From Clavelina lepadiformis (Eukaryota > Chordata > Ascidiacea > Aplousobranchia > Clavelinidae): 64,000 bases of DNA. Shown here piece after piece: positions 12,420-25,662 of this stretch (positions within the stretch are counted from its first letter, which is position 1; each line of letters starts with the position of its first letter). The notes under the pieces are model-generated. The model was not told the DNA's origin and ran no database searches. It saw only the letters and a program-made list of their open reading frames with translations. The position numbers were made by a program, and so were the translations under genes. The stretch covers positions 11,603,820 to 11,667,819 of the forward strand of contig NC_135248.1 of assembly GCF_947623445.1 (NCBI RefSeq), given 5' to 3'.

Positions 12420-15400
12420 TCACAATGGCAGTGGGTCGTCTTCGCCGTTCATGTCAAGGTTTGCGTTCTTTATCTTGTTTCTCTTCGCGAACATCAGGTT
12501 TATTTCTTGGAACGTTTTATTTTTGGTCTCCGGAACAACCATTATGATATAGACAGTGGCAACCACACATACAGCAAGAAAGAATAAGAAGACGTATGGA
12601 CCCATTGCTTTCTAAAAAATAATGTCCGGTAATTTTAGAATTATAGACTATAGACATAAAATTAGTAAGTGCTTTAATGATAGCAGAAAAATCGTCTTGT
12701 CTTTTAGCGCTACTGCCATATCTAGCCTAAAATTATTGCACTTAGCGTGTCAAACAAAGAAGAAATCAATATACTGACAGCATTAGATTCTGTTGATTTG
12801 CGTACTCATGGTTCTGTTGGCTTAAGGTCACTGCACGAGATTACATACAGCAGGTAATTGCAGAAAAAACGACATTATTTACCTGCATAAAAGGAAAAAT
12901 CAAGGCAAGTGTGAAGTTAAAGGTCCAATTTAATCCAGAGCCAATAGCTGATGCAGCAGGCCTTGTTGATTGCCGGAAGAATTCGGTTGTCAAAATCCAA
13001 GGAACTGGGCCTAAATGGGGCAAATGGGAGGATGTAACGCTTTAAACGCAACCTGCAATGTCCACTTTCAAGGATAAAAACAGGGAAAAAACTTTTTCAG
13101 CAAAAGCAATTAGTGAAAGTCAGTCAACATTGTACCTGGCCCAATGGCAAAACCGATGATAAAACCGATCACTGAAGCTATGCTCAAGTAAGACATCCAA
13201 GATATCTCATCTTTCAGGTTTAAAGATGCAGTCATAAGAGCACAAAAAACTGCAGCAATGGCATAGCCTCCGGCTAGAAGTATTTTTCGTCCTGCTGCAT
13301 CCATCAAAAATACCTAAAAAATTAATTTACACTTCTGTTACCGAACTTCAACCAATGTACAATAAATACTGATTACAGAGTTCCTAATAACTCACCGATA
13401 TGATTGTCATAACAACGTTTACAGAACCCACGCCAACTGATGCGTAATTCTGCATGCTCGCCGGAACTCCAGCGTCTTCCAGAATTCGATTGAGATAGAA
13501 GAAGATCTAATTCCAACAAAATCAAAAGGTGCATTTCCAAAAACACATCAAGCAATTTTACAATTGTAACAAGCCGTTTGGAAAAAAGTGTTTTCGCCTG
13601 CTAAATTTATACAACTTACAGCGTTAATTCCACAGAGTTGCTGGACCACTTGCAAGAAGACAACAGAAATCAATTGCCAGCGAACTGGTTTGTTTTTTAG
13701 CACTTTCCAGGCGGACAATTGTTGCGTTTGTTTCTCTGCGTCCGCCTCGCGTCGCATTTCCCGTATTTCGTTGGAGACATCTCTCGTTCCCCGAAACTTA
13801 GTCAGAGCTTCATATAATTGAAAACGTGAAGGATGTTTGGATAAGATATTTCACTTGGGCACATAATACTGTAATATTTTAGTAAGATACACGATGCTAA
13901 TATAGATCTACAGTTCATTGCTTAACCAGCCACTAAAATTGATTTATACTTTCCATTTGCTCTTACGAATAGCGAGCAAAATAAAGTGGAATTTGTTGTA
14001 ACACACTTTCGAAACTGATATTGCATGTTTTCCCCAGGTAATATTGTCAGTTTGAACGTATGCTGCCACATTGCGCATTATCGAAATAGATATACTTAAT
14101 AGCCTTGTATAATTTGCTAATTGCAAAAAAACACATTAAAATTTCATTAAAAATCATTTGTACCTTCCCTAGCTTTCAGCTCGTTGCTTTTGTCGATCAA
14201 CAAGGATCTTGGACTCTCAGGAAGAAATGGAAGAACACAGAGTTGGATGATTGAAGGGACTCCCGTGAAGGCGAGCAGCAGAGGCCAAAGTTGTTCTGTG
14301 CCAAGTATTTCGTTCAGACTTAAAACTTGTGCAGTGAGAAGACCTGTTAAGCAGAACAAGTTGATTGCGTCTTAAGATCAACGACTCCAAGACCGTGCTG
14401 TAAAATGAAACATATTATAACCTTATCATTCATATGATCGATTTACACGAGATCTTTCTTGAGTAAACAGTACACTCAAGAACGCCATGTGCGCAAACAA
14501 ATGTACATACCTCCCAATTTAGATGATACGGTAAGAAACGAAAATGTTAAACGTAAAGATAACATTGTAAAGTGATGTATCTGACGTTAATAACAGACAC
14601 GCCTCTTTTATTTAAACATTGCTCAATTACTCACCAACTGTGATCGAGAGCTGATGAACGACTCCAACACCTCCTCGTATACGTTTCGGCGATATCTCTC
14701 CAATGTATAGTGGCACTACTCCCGTTGCCAGACCTACATGAAGTAAAATATGTGACTAAAGTATGTATGTTACTAACAAGGCATGGTTGAGTTGAACGTT
14801 TGCCGGTGTATACACTAGTGCTTATAGTGAAAATGCACTCCCAATCTATACAGCTTTCTCGGTAATGACACGTATGTTTATATAAGTATGGACTTTATTT
14901 TTATCGCGTTGATTAATAAGGTTTATGCACTAAAATGTTTAAGTTATTGTTGTCGTATATTGCTTAAGCCGACTTTTGTAATGGTGCTGCTGTAATGATT
15001 AAGTTACAAATAGAGCAGGCTACAATAACAAGAAATAACCATAAATTATAATTAATACTTGAGATGATAGCACCAGTACTGAAGCTATAAAAATAGACGT
15101 GATGCGACGAATAGCGAATAATTGCTTGTTCGTATGCTTGCGGCAGCTGACGTCTCACCAAAGAAAAACTGAAGAAAACCTACAGCAGACTAACCTGCTA
15201 AAATGCCTAGAAGAAACCTCGCAACAATAATCATCTCCAAAGAGTCGGCAACTTTACTGGTTCCCATCAAAATAGCGCCGACGATAGAAAGAGAATTGCT
15301 TGCCAATAAAGTCCCCTTCCTAGAAATATGTTATTGCCAAAACCTTTACATAAACCCATAAACCTACTTAGTAGTAAAAACAATATTTCCACAATTTTTC

Positions 15401-16920
15401 GAGATCGATTTCGTTCTTAATATAGCATTTGAAATTACTTTTATGAAAGAAGACCTTTGACCCTAAACCAGTTTGCTAGAAAATTTGCTGAAACAGCGTT
15501 ACGCTTGATGGCTTATGCTGTACAAGAAGGTTATGTCAAGAAACATTAGGCTACATGTTTAAAAGTAAGACACCCTTTAGCCTGCTGTTATTTATTCTAC
15601 TATATTATCTCTAATATATCCGATGAAAAATAATTGAATTCTTTTACACACTAATGCGCAGTTATTGTTAAACATAGTTTTCAACTTACAGTACTTCTGT
15701 ACTTACTAAAACATTTTAAATTTAGTCATTAAATTCAATATTTCGTTTGCGTAAGCAGTATTATCTATGCAACTACAGAAGCAAACAACTAAATCGTACA
15801 ACTAGGCCAACCACCGACTGCCCCCTATAAAAGTACATGTCTACAGCAGTTTACTGTTACAATGAGAAAAAACAGTTCTAAATAGAGCCTGATGTAGAAT
15901 GTATCAACGTCTGAATGAGGATAAAGCAAGATGGCTTACGTATAATAACTAAATACAAACGTTAACTGCAAACACCTTCCCATTTTCTTCACACAAAATC
16001 CCGTTGAAAAAGATCCTACCATCCCTCCTACTGTGTAAATAGACACTGTGAACGACCAGAGGAAAAGCTGGGAGTCTGTTAACTCTTGCTCCTCATTTTC
16101 TTCGTTAACTTTCTCTACGCCGACGGTGGCTGGATTCAGTGGATAATCAGTAGGCCCATTCTAAAGTAGTCGAATTTATATGAAACTGAAAACTTTATAA
16201 AATTAGCTTAACTGACGTTGGATTAATTGGTTGGAAAAAAAACGAGCAGGCTACAAAAAGCGACTACTTCATACCATAGTGCTCACCACTCCATGACTTG
16301 TGTTGTAAACGCTAACCAGAGTGAGAGGCTCTGCAGTTGTGTTACTGATTTCATCCAGGTCAAAGAAGTATGACTGTATTAACTGTTAATTTCGGAATCT
16401 CGTTTAAGAGCACATCATGTAGCTCATTGAATAGTTTGCTTGGGGCTTATTAAAATAGTCTTACCTTAGCCGGAGCATTAACAACTGCAATGTTGTAGCC
16501 ATATTGGAATGAACTACCAAGGACAGAGATTGCAACAGCAGCTACGAGAAGTGCAGTCAACTTTTGATTCTAAAACATAAATTCGATAGACATGTGATGT
16601 GTATTATGCAGGCTGACTGCGAGCGATTTAAGCTGTGTTCATGAGTGCAGAATTGCAGACGTGTGCAATTAGGTCTTATATTACTTAATACAGGAAACAA
16701 TAATTTTAATGCCATTTCCATTTTCCTACAGTAATCCTCTTGTAGGCCTATGTAGAAATTGCGCAACACGCCACTTGGGCCTGTTTTATTACCGGGACCT
16801 GGACGTGGCCACGTGGGTACATAGTACCCAGCTAGAGAAGCGAAATTACAGGTTACCGCTGGATTATCACTTTATGAAAAGATATCAACTCACCTCCTGA
16901 TCTGCCTCTGATTCAGCCAT
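12420..16920 (-). CDS. facilitative sugar transporter, GLUT/SLC2A family
   Basis: Twelve exons join in phase to 537 residues: 16920-16894, 16569-16465, 16382-16287, 16160-15976, 15319-15195, 14733-14635, 14343-14164, 13807-13620, 13506-13396, 13313-13136, 13010-12883 and 12611-12420. It is a 12-helix major facilitator that should move hexose across the plasma membrane. Signature motifs in order are an extracellular loop with an N-glycosylation site (NTT), KKMGRKG between helices 2 and 3, HQLSITVG, PESPRSLL, QVVQQLCGINA in helix 7, MDAAGRK, GPVPW in helix 10 and VPETKNKTFQEI at the C-terminus. QVV replaces the QLS that marks class I glucose carriers, which points to a class II (GLUT5/7/9/11-like, fructose or urate) carrier; substrate is inferred. 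The ATG gives MAESEADQE before the first intron. The C-terminus is short. Confidence 0.92.
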
Positions 16921-17839
16921 CTCTTCTATTGTTTTACCAACGATAAGTAACGGTTTAACTCTGTAGAGGTGACTTTGCAAAGGAAATCACGTAAAACTGC
17001 TGGTAAAGAAATACTCTGTAAGCCTATATTTAATTCTGCCGGCTACGTCTACCTGCAACAAGCTTGAATGACTTTGGTTTACATGGTTATCTATTTTCTT
17101 CAAACATTAACCAGTATACAAACAACATGTCCTTTTCCTCAATGGTAGAGAGTGGTTACGAGCTATGTAAAAAATATCGCTAGAGTAACAGTAAATTTTC
17201 TTCTTACGATAAGTCAAAGTACACTCACAGAATTGTTATTTCATCAGTTTTATGTAGGCAGGCACACAGCTAGAAATTAGTGCTGACCAGAGTTTTAACT
17301 TGCTTCTGTTCACAAGGTTTTGTTTGTATTACACCTGACCGACAAACTAAATGTGACATATTTTTGAAAACTTTCACATGTAATTCTTGTAAGAAAATTT
17401 TTGTAAGCCCATTACAGTGCTCCTGTATTAGTATAGGCCTGTACAGGCTAACACACACATATATATATGTGTTGGCCTATATATCCTGTATAGGCCAACA
17501 CACCATCGATGATGGTGCACCCTTTTAATAAGATTTCGTCATTCCGAAACAGTTTAACTGGTGCAAGCATCTACGAATTTTACTTATGCAGCATTCGCTG
17601 TTAAACAACAGCTGATATAAAACCCTAGATAACCAACTCTGAAACTTTCTCTTTTAAAGTCAAGTGCTGCCAAACTGCTGCTTGGACACAGCATGCAAAG
17701 ATTAGGACAAAAACTTTAAAAAATCTTTTATTTGTTTATTCAGGAAAACTCAATGTGCAACCCGCATTTTCAGATACTCAGTCAATTTAACATTCCAGGA
17801 TGAAACGCGTTAATCACTGGTTTCTCAGCATAAGATGAT
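16921..17839. other. GLUT upstream region
   Basis: This is the presumed promoter and 5' untranslated side of the GLUT gene, between it and the decayed GLUT copy. No gene is seen. It includes a strong hairpin at 17468-17502 and an alternating AC/AT run just before it. No promoter element can be called with confidence. Confidence 0.35.
17468..17502. repeat. perfect 14-bp hairpin
   Basis: TGTGTTGGCCTATA and its exact reverse complement flank the seven-base loop TATCCTG. An AC/AT-rich run precedes it. It could be a small palindromic repeat or a fold-back remnant of a simple repeat. Confidence 0.7.
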
Positions 17840-19657
17840 CTTCGTCTTTCATCTCAACATCCGGATTTTTTATTTTGTTTCTCTTCACAAACATCAGGTT
17901 TATTTCCTGGAAAGTTTTGTTTTTTGGTTTTTGGGACAACAGTTATGATGTATATAGTGGCTGTGACGCATACACCGAGGAAGAACACGAATACGTACGG
18001 ACCCATTGCTTTCTACAAAGAAAACGTAGCCACAATAAGCAACCTGGGAAGCTGGACATAAGAATTTATTTTAAAAAATAAAAAGAGTTACAATCAAACC
18101 GAACTGGTCGTAAGATGAAATAAGCAAGTTTGAATAAGCTCAGAGCGGATGAGGTTTAGCGTTACTTGTCTAAAGGTCAAGTTGCTTGTTGCTATATACT
18201 TCAAACCTGCACGAAAGGAAAAAGTAACGAAATCGTAAAATTTGAAGTCCAGTTGAGCCCTGACGCGATTGAAGATGCAGCAGGTCTGCAGTACTGTCTG
18301 AAGAACTCAGCAGATGACAACCCAGGTACTGGACCTGAATGGGCAAAACTATAAACCTTCCAAGGAAATCAAACGCTTCGAACCAACAAAACTAAAATGT
18401 GATGAAATGACACATGAGTGCTTTGTTGTGCATATCTGGCCCAATCCCAAACCCGATGATAAAACCGATCACTGAAGCTATGCTCAAGTAAGACATCCAA
18501 GATATCTCATTTTTCAGGTTCAACGATATAGTCATAAGCAAACAGAAAAAGGCAGCAATGATAAAACCTCCAGTCAAGAGCACTTTTCGTCCAACTCTGT
18601 GATTCGTCCATTATGATTAGGATGAAATAATGCAATTTCACGATTTGCAAATACTAATACATAGATTTAAGTTAGTTACCTTCCCATTTTCCTAACACAG
18701 GGTCCAGTCAGAATAGATCCGAACATTTCACCGACGGTGCATATTTAGACTTTTATCAGTCACGTCCAGGTTTTTTTTTAAGGTTTGGTTTGGGTGACCG
18801 GTAAGTAGGTTTAAGAGACCGCAAGTGTTTCATTTAAATATCAAAAAATAGCGATATTTGCAAGTCCAAATTTTGGGAAACCGCTGGAGAAATTTGGGGG
18901 ACCGTTTCGGTCACCCAAAACACCTTAAAAAAACACTGGTCACATCATCTACGGTTTACAAGTTCCATCTTTTTTGGAGTTTGACGCATAATTTAGCTGT
19001 AGTAGTTTAGCGCTCTTGAAAGCAAAAATCGAGGTTTATTACAAAAACGCAGAGACCTATTGTGAGATTATTCCCAACACCAGACATCCCACCAGTTTAA
19101 TTGTTTGGAGACTTGGCTTTAGTTAGAGAAGTGCAATGTTGCTATTGCCGTTTTGTGCAAATGGCACTGTTTATAAAACACATTAATTTTAAAAAAGCAT
19201 TTGCCGATAAGGCAATAATTTCTCAACTTAGAAATTTGAACAAAAATATAATTAGGCCTATCCCACTACATGCTTATATACTTAATGGTGTGTTGCAGAC
19301 AGACTTACTTCATGGCTTCCTGGGTCATGATCCAGCAGCGGAGGACAGACTTTAGTGCAATTGATGCTAGTTGTTTGATTTGGAAAAATGCTCTGAACGA
19401 CCTGATTGCCAAAGCCTACAGGGTTACATGACTGACAAGTAAAGTTCAGTACATAATAAAGATTCTAATTCACCCAAATCAGCCCCTTTGTAAAGACGTT
19501 AAAATTCAACACTTTTAGCTGATGATAAGAAAGTTAACTACCTGCGCGTTTGGTACAATACTTACAACAGCCATGTTGTAGCCAGATTGAAATGAACTCA
19601 TAGAAGAGGTAAGTACGGCAAGGACCAACGTCAAAGTGATTCCACCTTACTAAACAA
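17840..19657 (-). pseudogene. decayed, internally deleted GLUT copy
   Basis: Blocks of the neighbouring GLUT gene recur in the same order. Near 19657-19560 is exon 2 (SSFQSGYNMAVV). Near 18730-18680 is the end of exon 4 (TVGEMFGSILTGPCVRKMGR). At 18590-18435 is exon 10 (KVLLTGGFIIAAFF, MSYLSIASVIGFIIGFGIGP). Near 18335-18200 is exon 11 (GPVPGLSSAEFFRQ, GLNWTSNFTISLLFPF). At 18013-17840 is exon 12 (AMGPYVFVFF). Exons 5 to 9 are absent. The exon 12 copy carries a one-base insertion after the PETK box, here PKTK, which shifts the frame and drops the QEINLMF tail. The exon 10 copy is also out of frame at its start. It is a decayed unprocessed duplicate. Some exons might still be used in a rare transcript, but a transporter cannot result. 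Confidence 0.85.
18767..18938. mobile_element. hAT-like MITE inside the GLUT pseudogene
   Basis: The left end CAGGTTTTTTTTTAAGG and the reverse complement of the right end, CAGTGTTTTTTTAAGG, match, and both continue into TTTGGGTGACCG. Flanking octamers are gtcacgtc (18759-18766) and gtcacatc (18939-18946), a 7 of 8 target duplication. The element is 172 bases and has no coding capacity. Confidence 0.75.
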
Positions 19658-19659
19658 AA

Positions 19660-21515
19660 TTCAGATATCACATATTGGACTTTTGTTTAATTTTTCGCTT
19701 TACTGAAAACGTTTGCAGATATGTGTTGGTTGTCGATTTAACTCACCTTATAAACAGGCATTCTTAAGTGCTACAATGAGTAGAATACGAATATGAAGTA
19801 TCGTAACGTATCGTACGCATAGAAGTAAAAAAATTCCTTTCTAGCAACGATGATAAAATTCAGAGCACTATAAGAAAACTACAGTAGAAACATCACTACG
19901 ATTAATCAATAATAAAATGTGGTAAGAGCTTTTTGTTACCAAATCAGTGCTGTAGCCCTCAGTTTTATATTTATCTCTGCCCTCCAGCAGCTTGTAAATA
20001 ATACTTTCATTATTTAAATTGACTATTGTGCAATGTTGTAATACGGTAAGTCTAAGTCACGTTTCATGCTCCAAGAAATAAACTTTAAACACTGCTTGAA
20101 AGCATATCACGAAGCTAGCATACATGACCTCACGGCTGAAATTGGCGAGACACGTAAATTCCAATTCGAACAAATTGCTGACCACAATCACAAAACACAA
20201 GGTAAGCCGTTGTTCTCAATCTGCAATTTGCTACTTTTTCCAACACAGGAGGTTGCGGCAAAGTAGGCTGTCACTAACTAGTCATTTCCGAATTAGAAAC
20301 TGATAGGTAATAACTTATTGTCGTTAAGCTCAAAACCCAAGTACTTGTGCTTAATTGAATTTACCATATTGTTATTTCCTTTATTTCTACTACTTAGCTC
20401 ACCTCGTAACTAATATAAGACTAAGTTGCTCAAAACCCATATATTATTGTTCAGCAGCATATAATGCTTTCATTGCGAATACTTCGCCCAGGCGTACTTG
20501 CCTGTTACTGCTGCGAATTTTTGTTGAACTACACTTCCTATCCATGGAAGTTATCAAAATTGCTTAAGTTGTCATAGCTTTGGATTTCGCTTTCGGATTT
20601 GTGCAATGTCTTGATCGAAGTTCGTACAAATATTGCTTATAGCAATAAGTGGCATTACAACAAAATAGTAAAGTTTCATTGACAAAGCTTATTACTAGAA
20701 AGGTAAATCGCTTTAACTACGGCAGAACTTCCTATTATCCTTTGCTTTACTTTTTAGACTTTAGCCTTTCGTTGCCCATAAATTTGCACAACAACCAAGC
20801 TCTAATGATTTTCAAAACCAAGCGATCAAGCGATCAATCCAAGCGATTCCAAAAATCTCCAACTAACACACAGACCCCGGGCTTATTTGTAACTACGCAC
20901 CATTTAATTACCGCTCGACACAGCTTGTTTTAAAGATAGGCAAAGTGTTGTCGGGATATAGGACAATGAATCTCTGTACAAAAGTTTAAACTAGCAAAAT
21001 TGCGGAAGTGAAAGCAACTTTAGGTAGTTACAAAAACTTACAACAGCGTCGGCAAAGCAATGAAGCTACGGATGTAAAGTGCCTACATTTCCTTTCACAC
21101 TCGGTAGCGCACGCTAGATCTGCAGTCACAGATAAAATTTCACTTCGATTTCTGACATAAATAACTGTTGCAACTGTAAACATCCGTTAAACAACTACAT
21201 ATCATATAATCAACGGTTGCAAAAGTTTATTATACTGTAAATGGTCGCGTTTAGAAGTTTTCGTTTACCAAACACGTTTCAGTCATAGGTGTTCGCATTT
21301 CTTAACACGTTAAAGTTGTTTTAATGTGTTTTTTATTTTTATTAATGTTGTATTACTGTCATAGTCTTTTATCAGTAATTTATGCAAGCGCTATATGTGT
21401 TTAAGTATAAAGTATAAAGCATTTCGTCTCACAATATGATAAAGAGATATAATACTTTGAAATGAAATATTTAAATAATAAATAAATAATACTTCGCTAG
21501 ACGATATTGGGTTTA
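19660..21515. other. no supported gene
   Basis: A frame at 20066-20266 ends near a donor-like CAAG/GTAAGC, but it has no partner exon or family. Nothing else is recognised, and no repeat boundary is clear. Confidence 0.4.
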
Positions 21516-21523
21516 CGAGTTGA

Positions 21524-21902
21524 CAGAGGTGGGCGGTCGGTACTTTTTGTGTAAAAGATGCTGCTGCAAATGCAATGTTTGCCGCTATTATGCTTCCGGT
21601 AAAGGTTACTCCAGATTACAAAAAATGTGACGTTAATCGCTCGTAATTTTACTTGACATTTCTAAGTTAAAACAGATCAACAGATGTTACAATTGGTATT
21701 AAGGATAAATTAACATTTATTTTTGAACACATACTTGTTAAAATTTTGAAATTATCACGTGAAAAGTGCCGAGTACCGGGACCGACAGAAATTTCTTGGA
21801 AAAATTAATTCTGTACAGAGATTCGGTACCGGTCTCGGTACTGAAAAACTAAAGCGGGGCAGTAATTCGGTACTATTGTACCACGGTTACTGCCCACCTA
21901 TG
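21524..21902. mobile_element. hAT-like MITE with perfect target duplication
   Basis: Ends are CAGAGGTGGGCGGTCGGTAC and, inverted, CATAGGTGGGCAGTAACC. The octamer CGAGTTGA is repeated exactly on both sides (21516-21523 and 21903-21910). The 379-base interior has repeated GGTACCG-type palindromes and no coding frame. The 8-base duplication with CAG ends is the hAT hallmark. Confidence 0.88.
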
Positions 21903-21910
21903 CGAGTTGA

Positions 21911-24900
21911 TGGGCTTTAAACTTGGTTTAAATCTATGTTAACGCAAACAGCAAACGTTACAATCGACTATACTGCATATGTAACGGGACAAAGTTTCTC
22001 TGTAACTTAGCCAGGCTCTTTATGCCATAGCAACGGTGGGCTGCTAACACACCATCGAAACTTTCAGGCAAAATTCCTAGTGCATTCATACTTCCACTGG
22101 AGCACACGGGCACTAACTAACACTAACACAGAGCACTAACTAATTAAAACCGAATTTCCCGAACAAATGAAAAAACCTTTATGTAACGACGAAGTGGAAA
22201 CCAGCTTATTAGATAAACGTTACAAGCAATGAAATTAAACGATAAAGCATAAAATGTGAAATGCATAAGACGGTGAATCAAAAATGATAAAAATGTTATC
22301 TGTCAAACATTATCAGTGTTGAACAAAACACATACTACCGTGCATTGCTAAATTTTGTCACATATACAGTACACAATGAAATTATACTGAATAGGCAGGG
22401 GTGGGTGATTTCCAGGTTTGCTGCATCCTATAAGAAGAACAAATCTTGGGGTCAAAATATTAGTTGAGATATAAATATATTTTTGTTTCAGTGTGTAGTA
22501 ATCTTTTTTGTGATGTGTTTTTAATTTTAGTTAGATTTACAAGTAACCACGTAAAACTGCTTCGAACGTACGTTTTTTGGTAAAATATAGCGAATCAACC
22601 TATTTTGTTTGAAAACCTGTCTCAGGAGAAGAATGCTAACGTCAATGCCAGACACAACACATTTGTTTAAAAAGATCTTCAGTACTGCGATGAGATTATT
22701 TTACTTGTCTCTATTTCCCTCTTGTGATAGGATAGCAGACAAGTAAGCACCACATGGAGGCGATATACAATCTATTTTTGGGTGTTATGACTGCAATCGA
22801 AAGAAGGTATTCGAAATATTTCAAACTTCCACAAAAGCAAAGGCACATATGAAAAACGTCGCGTTGATTGACTCTAGCGTACATGTTTTGGCTTTGTTGT
22901 TTTCTTTCTTTCAAGTAAAGACTTAAAACCAATTTGCTTGCAGTTCGTTTACATGATCTTTAAAACAGAAATAAAGACAACTGCTGTGTCATTTTAGCAT
23001 TTCTCATTTATTTTCTCAGACTTATCACATTCAACTGTGGACAAAGTTATACATTCTACTTCAAACATGCTACAACCTGACTCTGGCTTTACTATACTAC
23101 TGTATATGTGTTACGTTAGTGAACGTTAGATGTGCGACGTCTATGAACGTTTCTCTTTTACCGGTCGCTCCGTGAAGCATAAGTTAGATTCACTGTTTTC
23201 AGTTTTTATTCATCTTTTTTCATTTAACTCTAATGCATGAAGCTATACTGCTAGTTTACCATTATTTAGTACCATTATTTTATTACCATTGTTTATAGTT
23301 TAAAATACTGTATATTACGGCTTCTTCTCGATGGGGCGTTCCAGTGCCAACTTTTCATCTTGAATTTTTTGTTGAGTTTTACTCACTATTACTTATAGTT
23401 TTTCCAGTCTTTATAGCTTGTGCAACAAAGCGCTTTATACAGCACTTAGATAAGTTAAAACAAACATTGAGAAGTAAACATATAATCAGTATTAAAATTT
23501 TTGTACCATGTTAATGTAAATGAGAAACGGCCAACGGCCGATGGGCAACGGACAACGTGATAAGAAAATACTGATCTTCGCATTAAGGATGATATAGTTG
23601 TCGAGCAAGTTTTAATCTTTTAGTAGCTTTTTACGCAATTCACCCTAAACCTCCTTACCCCTTGGCAATTTACGTTATTCATCAGTTATAACGTACGACA
23701 TGTGACCGTAAGATTAGGTAGGCTATGATCATTAGTCAATTGACAGGTATAGAATTCCCTTATCATGTGAAAATCTTTGAAGAAAGTTTAAAAGTATAGA
23801 TGACGAGCATTAGATCATGAATGAAGTAGGCTGAAATAAGACTAATTTAGTTAAACTGATTTCAAAATGTAAGGCCAAGGATAATATTATACAGTATAGA
23901 GTGAAATTGGTTTTCTGTAAAAGTTTAATAAACAGCAAAGAATGTTTATAAACGTAAAAAGCTTGCCTTTTGCTTCAATACAACATAAACATAACGCCTC
24001 TTCCACAAAAAATTTTAATTGGAAAAATTGAAAATAATGTAGAGTCCAGCATAAACCGTCGCGCATCGCAAATCTAACCGACGGGTACAACCTAATTTAA
24101 CACTATAACCGTAAACAGACGAAAATTATGGATCAAGTATACCTTATTATATCTGAATTTCAAAAGAATACAGCGCAATTTTTACTTACCGCACTTTGAA
24201 AAACAAAGAAATAATAAAGACGTTTATAAAAACGCGTATCAAAGCGAGCCCCACGCAACCGTAAGCTTTTACAAACAGAATCTTGTGCATTTAAATGTAA
24301 CCTTAAATCATTGCGACAGCTTATACCTTGAATGTGTGTTGTCCAAACACTGTTTGTAAGTCTACTTTCGACCAGAATTGCGGTTTTAGAAGTCCTGTAT
24401 GTATAAATGTCTGTTTTTGCAACAAGCCCAAAATAGGCAAAATTTTGATGTGGTCAATTTTGATTTCAGTTTGTGTAATACGACGTATTTAATGAAACAG
24501 TTACTTCAGAGTGACGCACACCTGCAAAAAAGGTCCCTTTAGCTGAACTTCCACCGATAGAGTAACTGAAAAAGCCCGATTGAGAACCTTAACTATTTAT
24601 GGCAATTTTCGTAAACTTTTTATTTTATACGAATCTTCAAACTAATTAAGCACTAAAAATTATCCACAATTAGTTTTCGATTTTTAGCTTTCTGCATATC
24701 ATATATGTGATGATATTACTTCTATGTAGCTTATATTTATATATAGCTGGGGTGCCCCTTACACTAAATTGGAATATATTCTCAATATCGGCATCACATG
24801 AGTGAAGCCAGCGTGTAACTAAACTTTTAAATCAATAGCTTGAGGCCAAGTAATAATGTTTATGTGTGTATATATGGTCTAATCAACGGTATCTGCTTTT

Positions 24901-25662
24901 TTTGTAAAGTATAATCTCACGCGTGAATTGGAAATAACTACAGTTGTAATCGCTTTCAGAAATACTTCAAACAATTACCAGTTAAAACGATAACCTTGGC
25001 CAAGTCATGTATATAGTAATAACGGCGTGATCATGGTAAGACTGTCTTTGGAGCTTAAACTTAACAAACCAGTTTTCTACGTTTACTCTTAAGCGGATGC
25101 GTATTTTGAAAAGATGCCCGGAAAATTTCTGGCACATAAAACAAGCGACAAAATGCGTCGGTTAGAAGTTTTTGCGCTTATTTTGATCACTTTTAGTGTA
25201 AATTAGGCCAAAAGACTACAAAGATGTTTCGTGTATCACAGTGACCAGCTGACATATGTGGCCGGTAGCTAAGGCTAGGACAGGAATTAGGCTACACGGG
25301 TTACATCTGCTATACAGAGCATATATAACTCGATATCGGAGAGCTTAACTACAGGTTACATTTTACTGAATTTTTGTGTTTCAAAATCTTTCAAGTGATG
25401 CCAGTTCACGGTATAGAGCAATTGATAGAACACTGAGATAAATCGTTGATTGTACAGAAAAGAGCCTGCAAAGAACAACATTTTGCTCAATTCAACTGAC
25501 GTGGATCAAAAGGGAACTGCTACTTCTGTTGCACCAATTTCACTGATCTCACCGACTGGATTACACTCTGTAACCATTGAATACAATAAATATCAATTAT
25601 CCCTGCTTAAGGCGAATGTGGCAAAATCATGCTTAAGATAGAATTTCAAGTAACATAACAGG
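21911..25662. other. long spacer upstream of the first fucosyltransferase-like gene
   Basis: No gene is supported. At 22399 a CAGGGGTGGGTGA motif looks like a single hAT end without a visible partner. The last few hundred bases should hold the promoter and 5' untranslated region of the gene starting at 25663; a short upstream frame begins at 25450. Confidence 0.4.

Noticed and set aside
17875-18354. Plus-strand frames over the GLUT pseudogene
   Set aside because: They are antisense shadows of the exon 11 and 12 copies.
20066-20266. Possible exon ending near a donor-like GTAAGC
   Set aside because: No neighbouring exon, homology or start context was found.
22399-22430. CAGGGGTGGGTGA, a hAT-like end
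   Set aside because: No inverted partner or target duplication was visible, so no element can be bounded.
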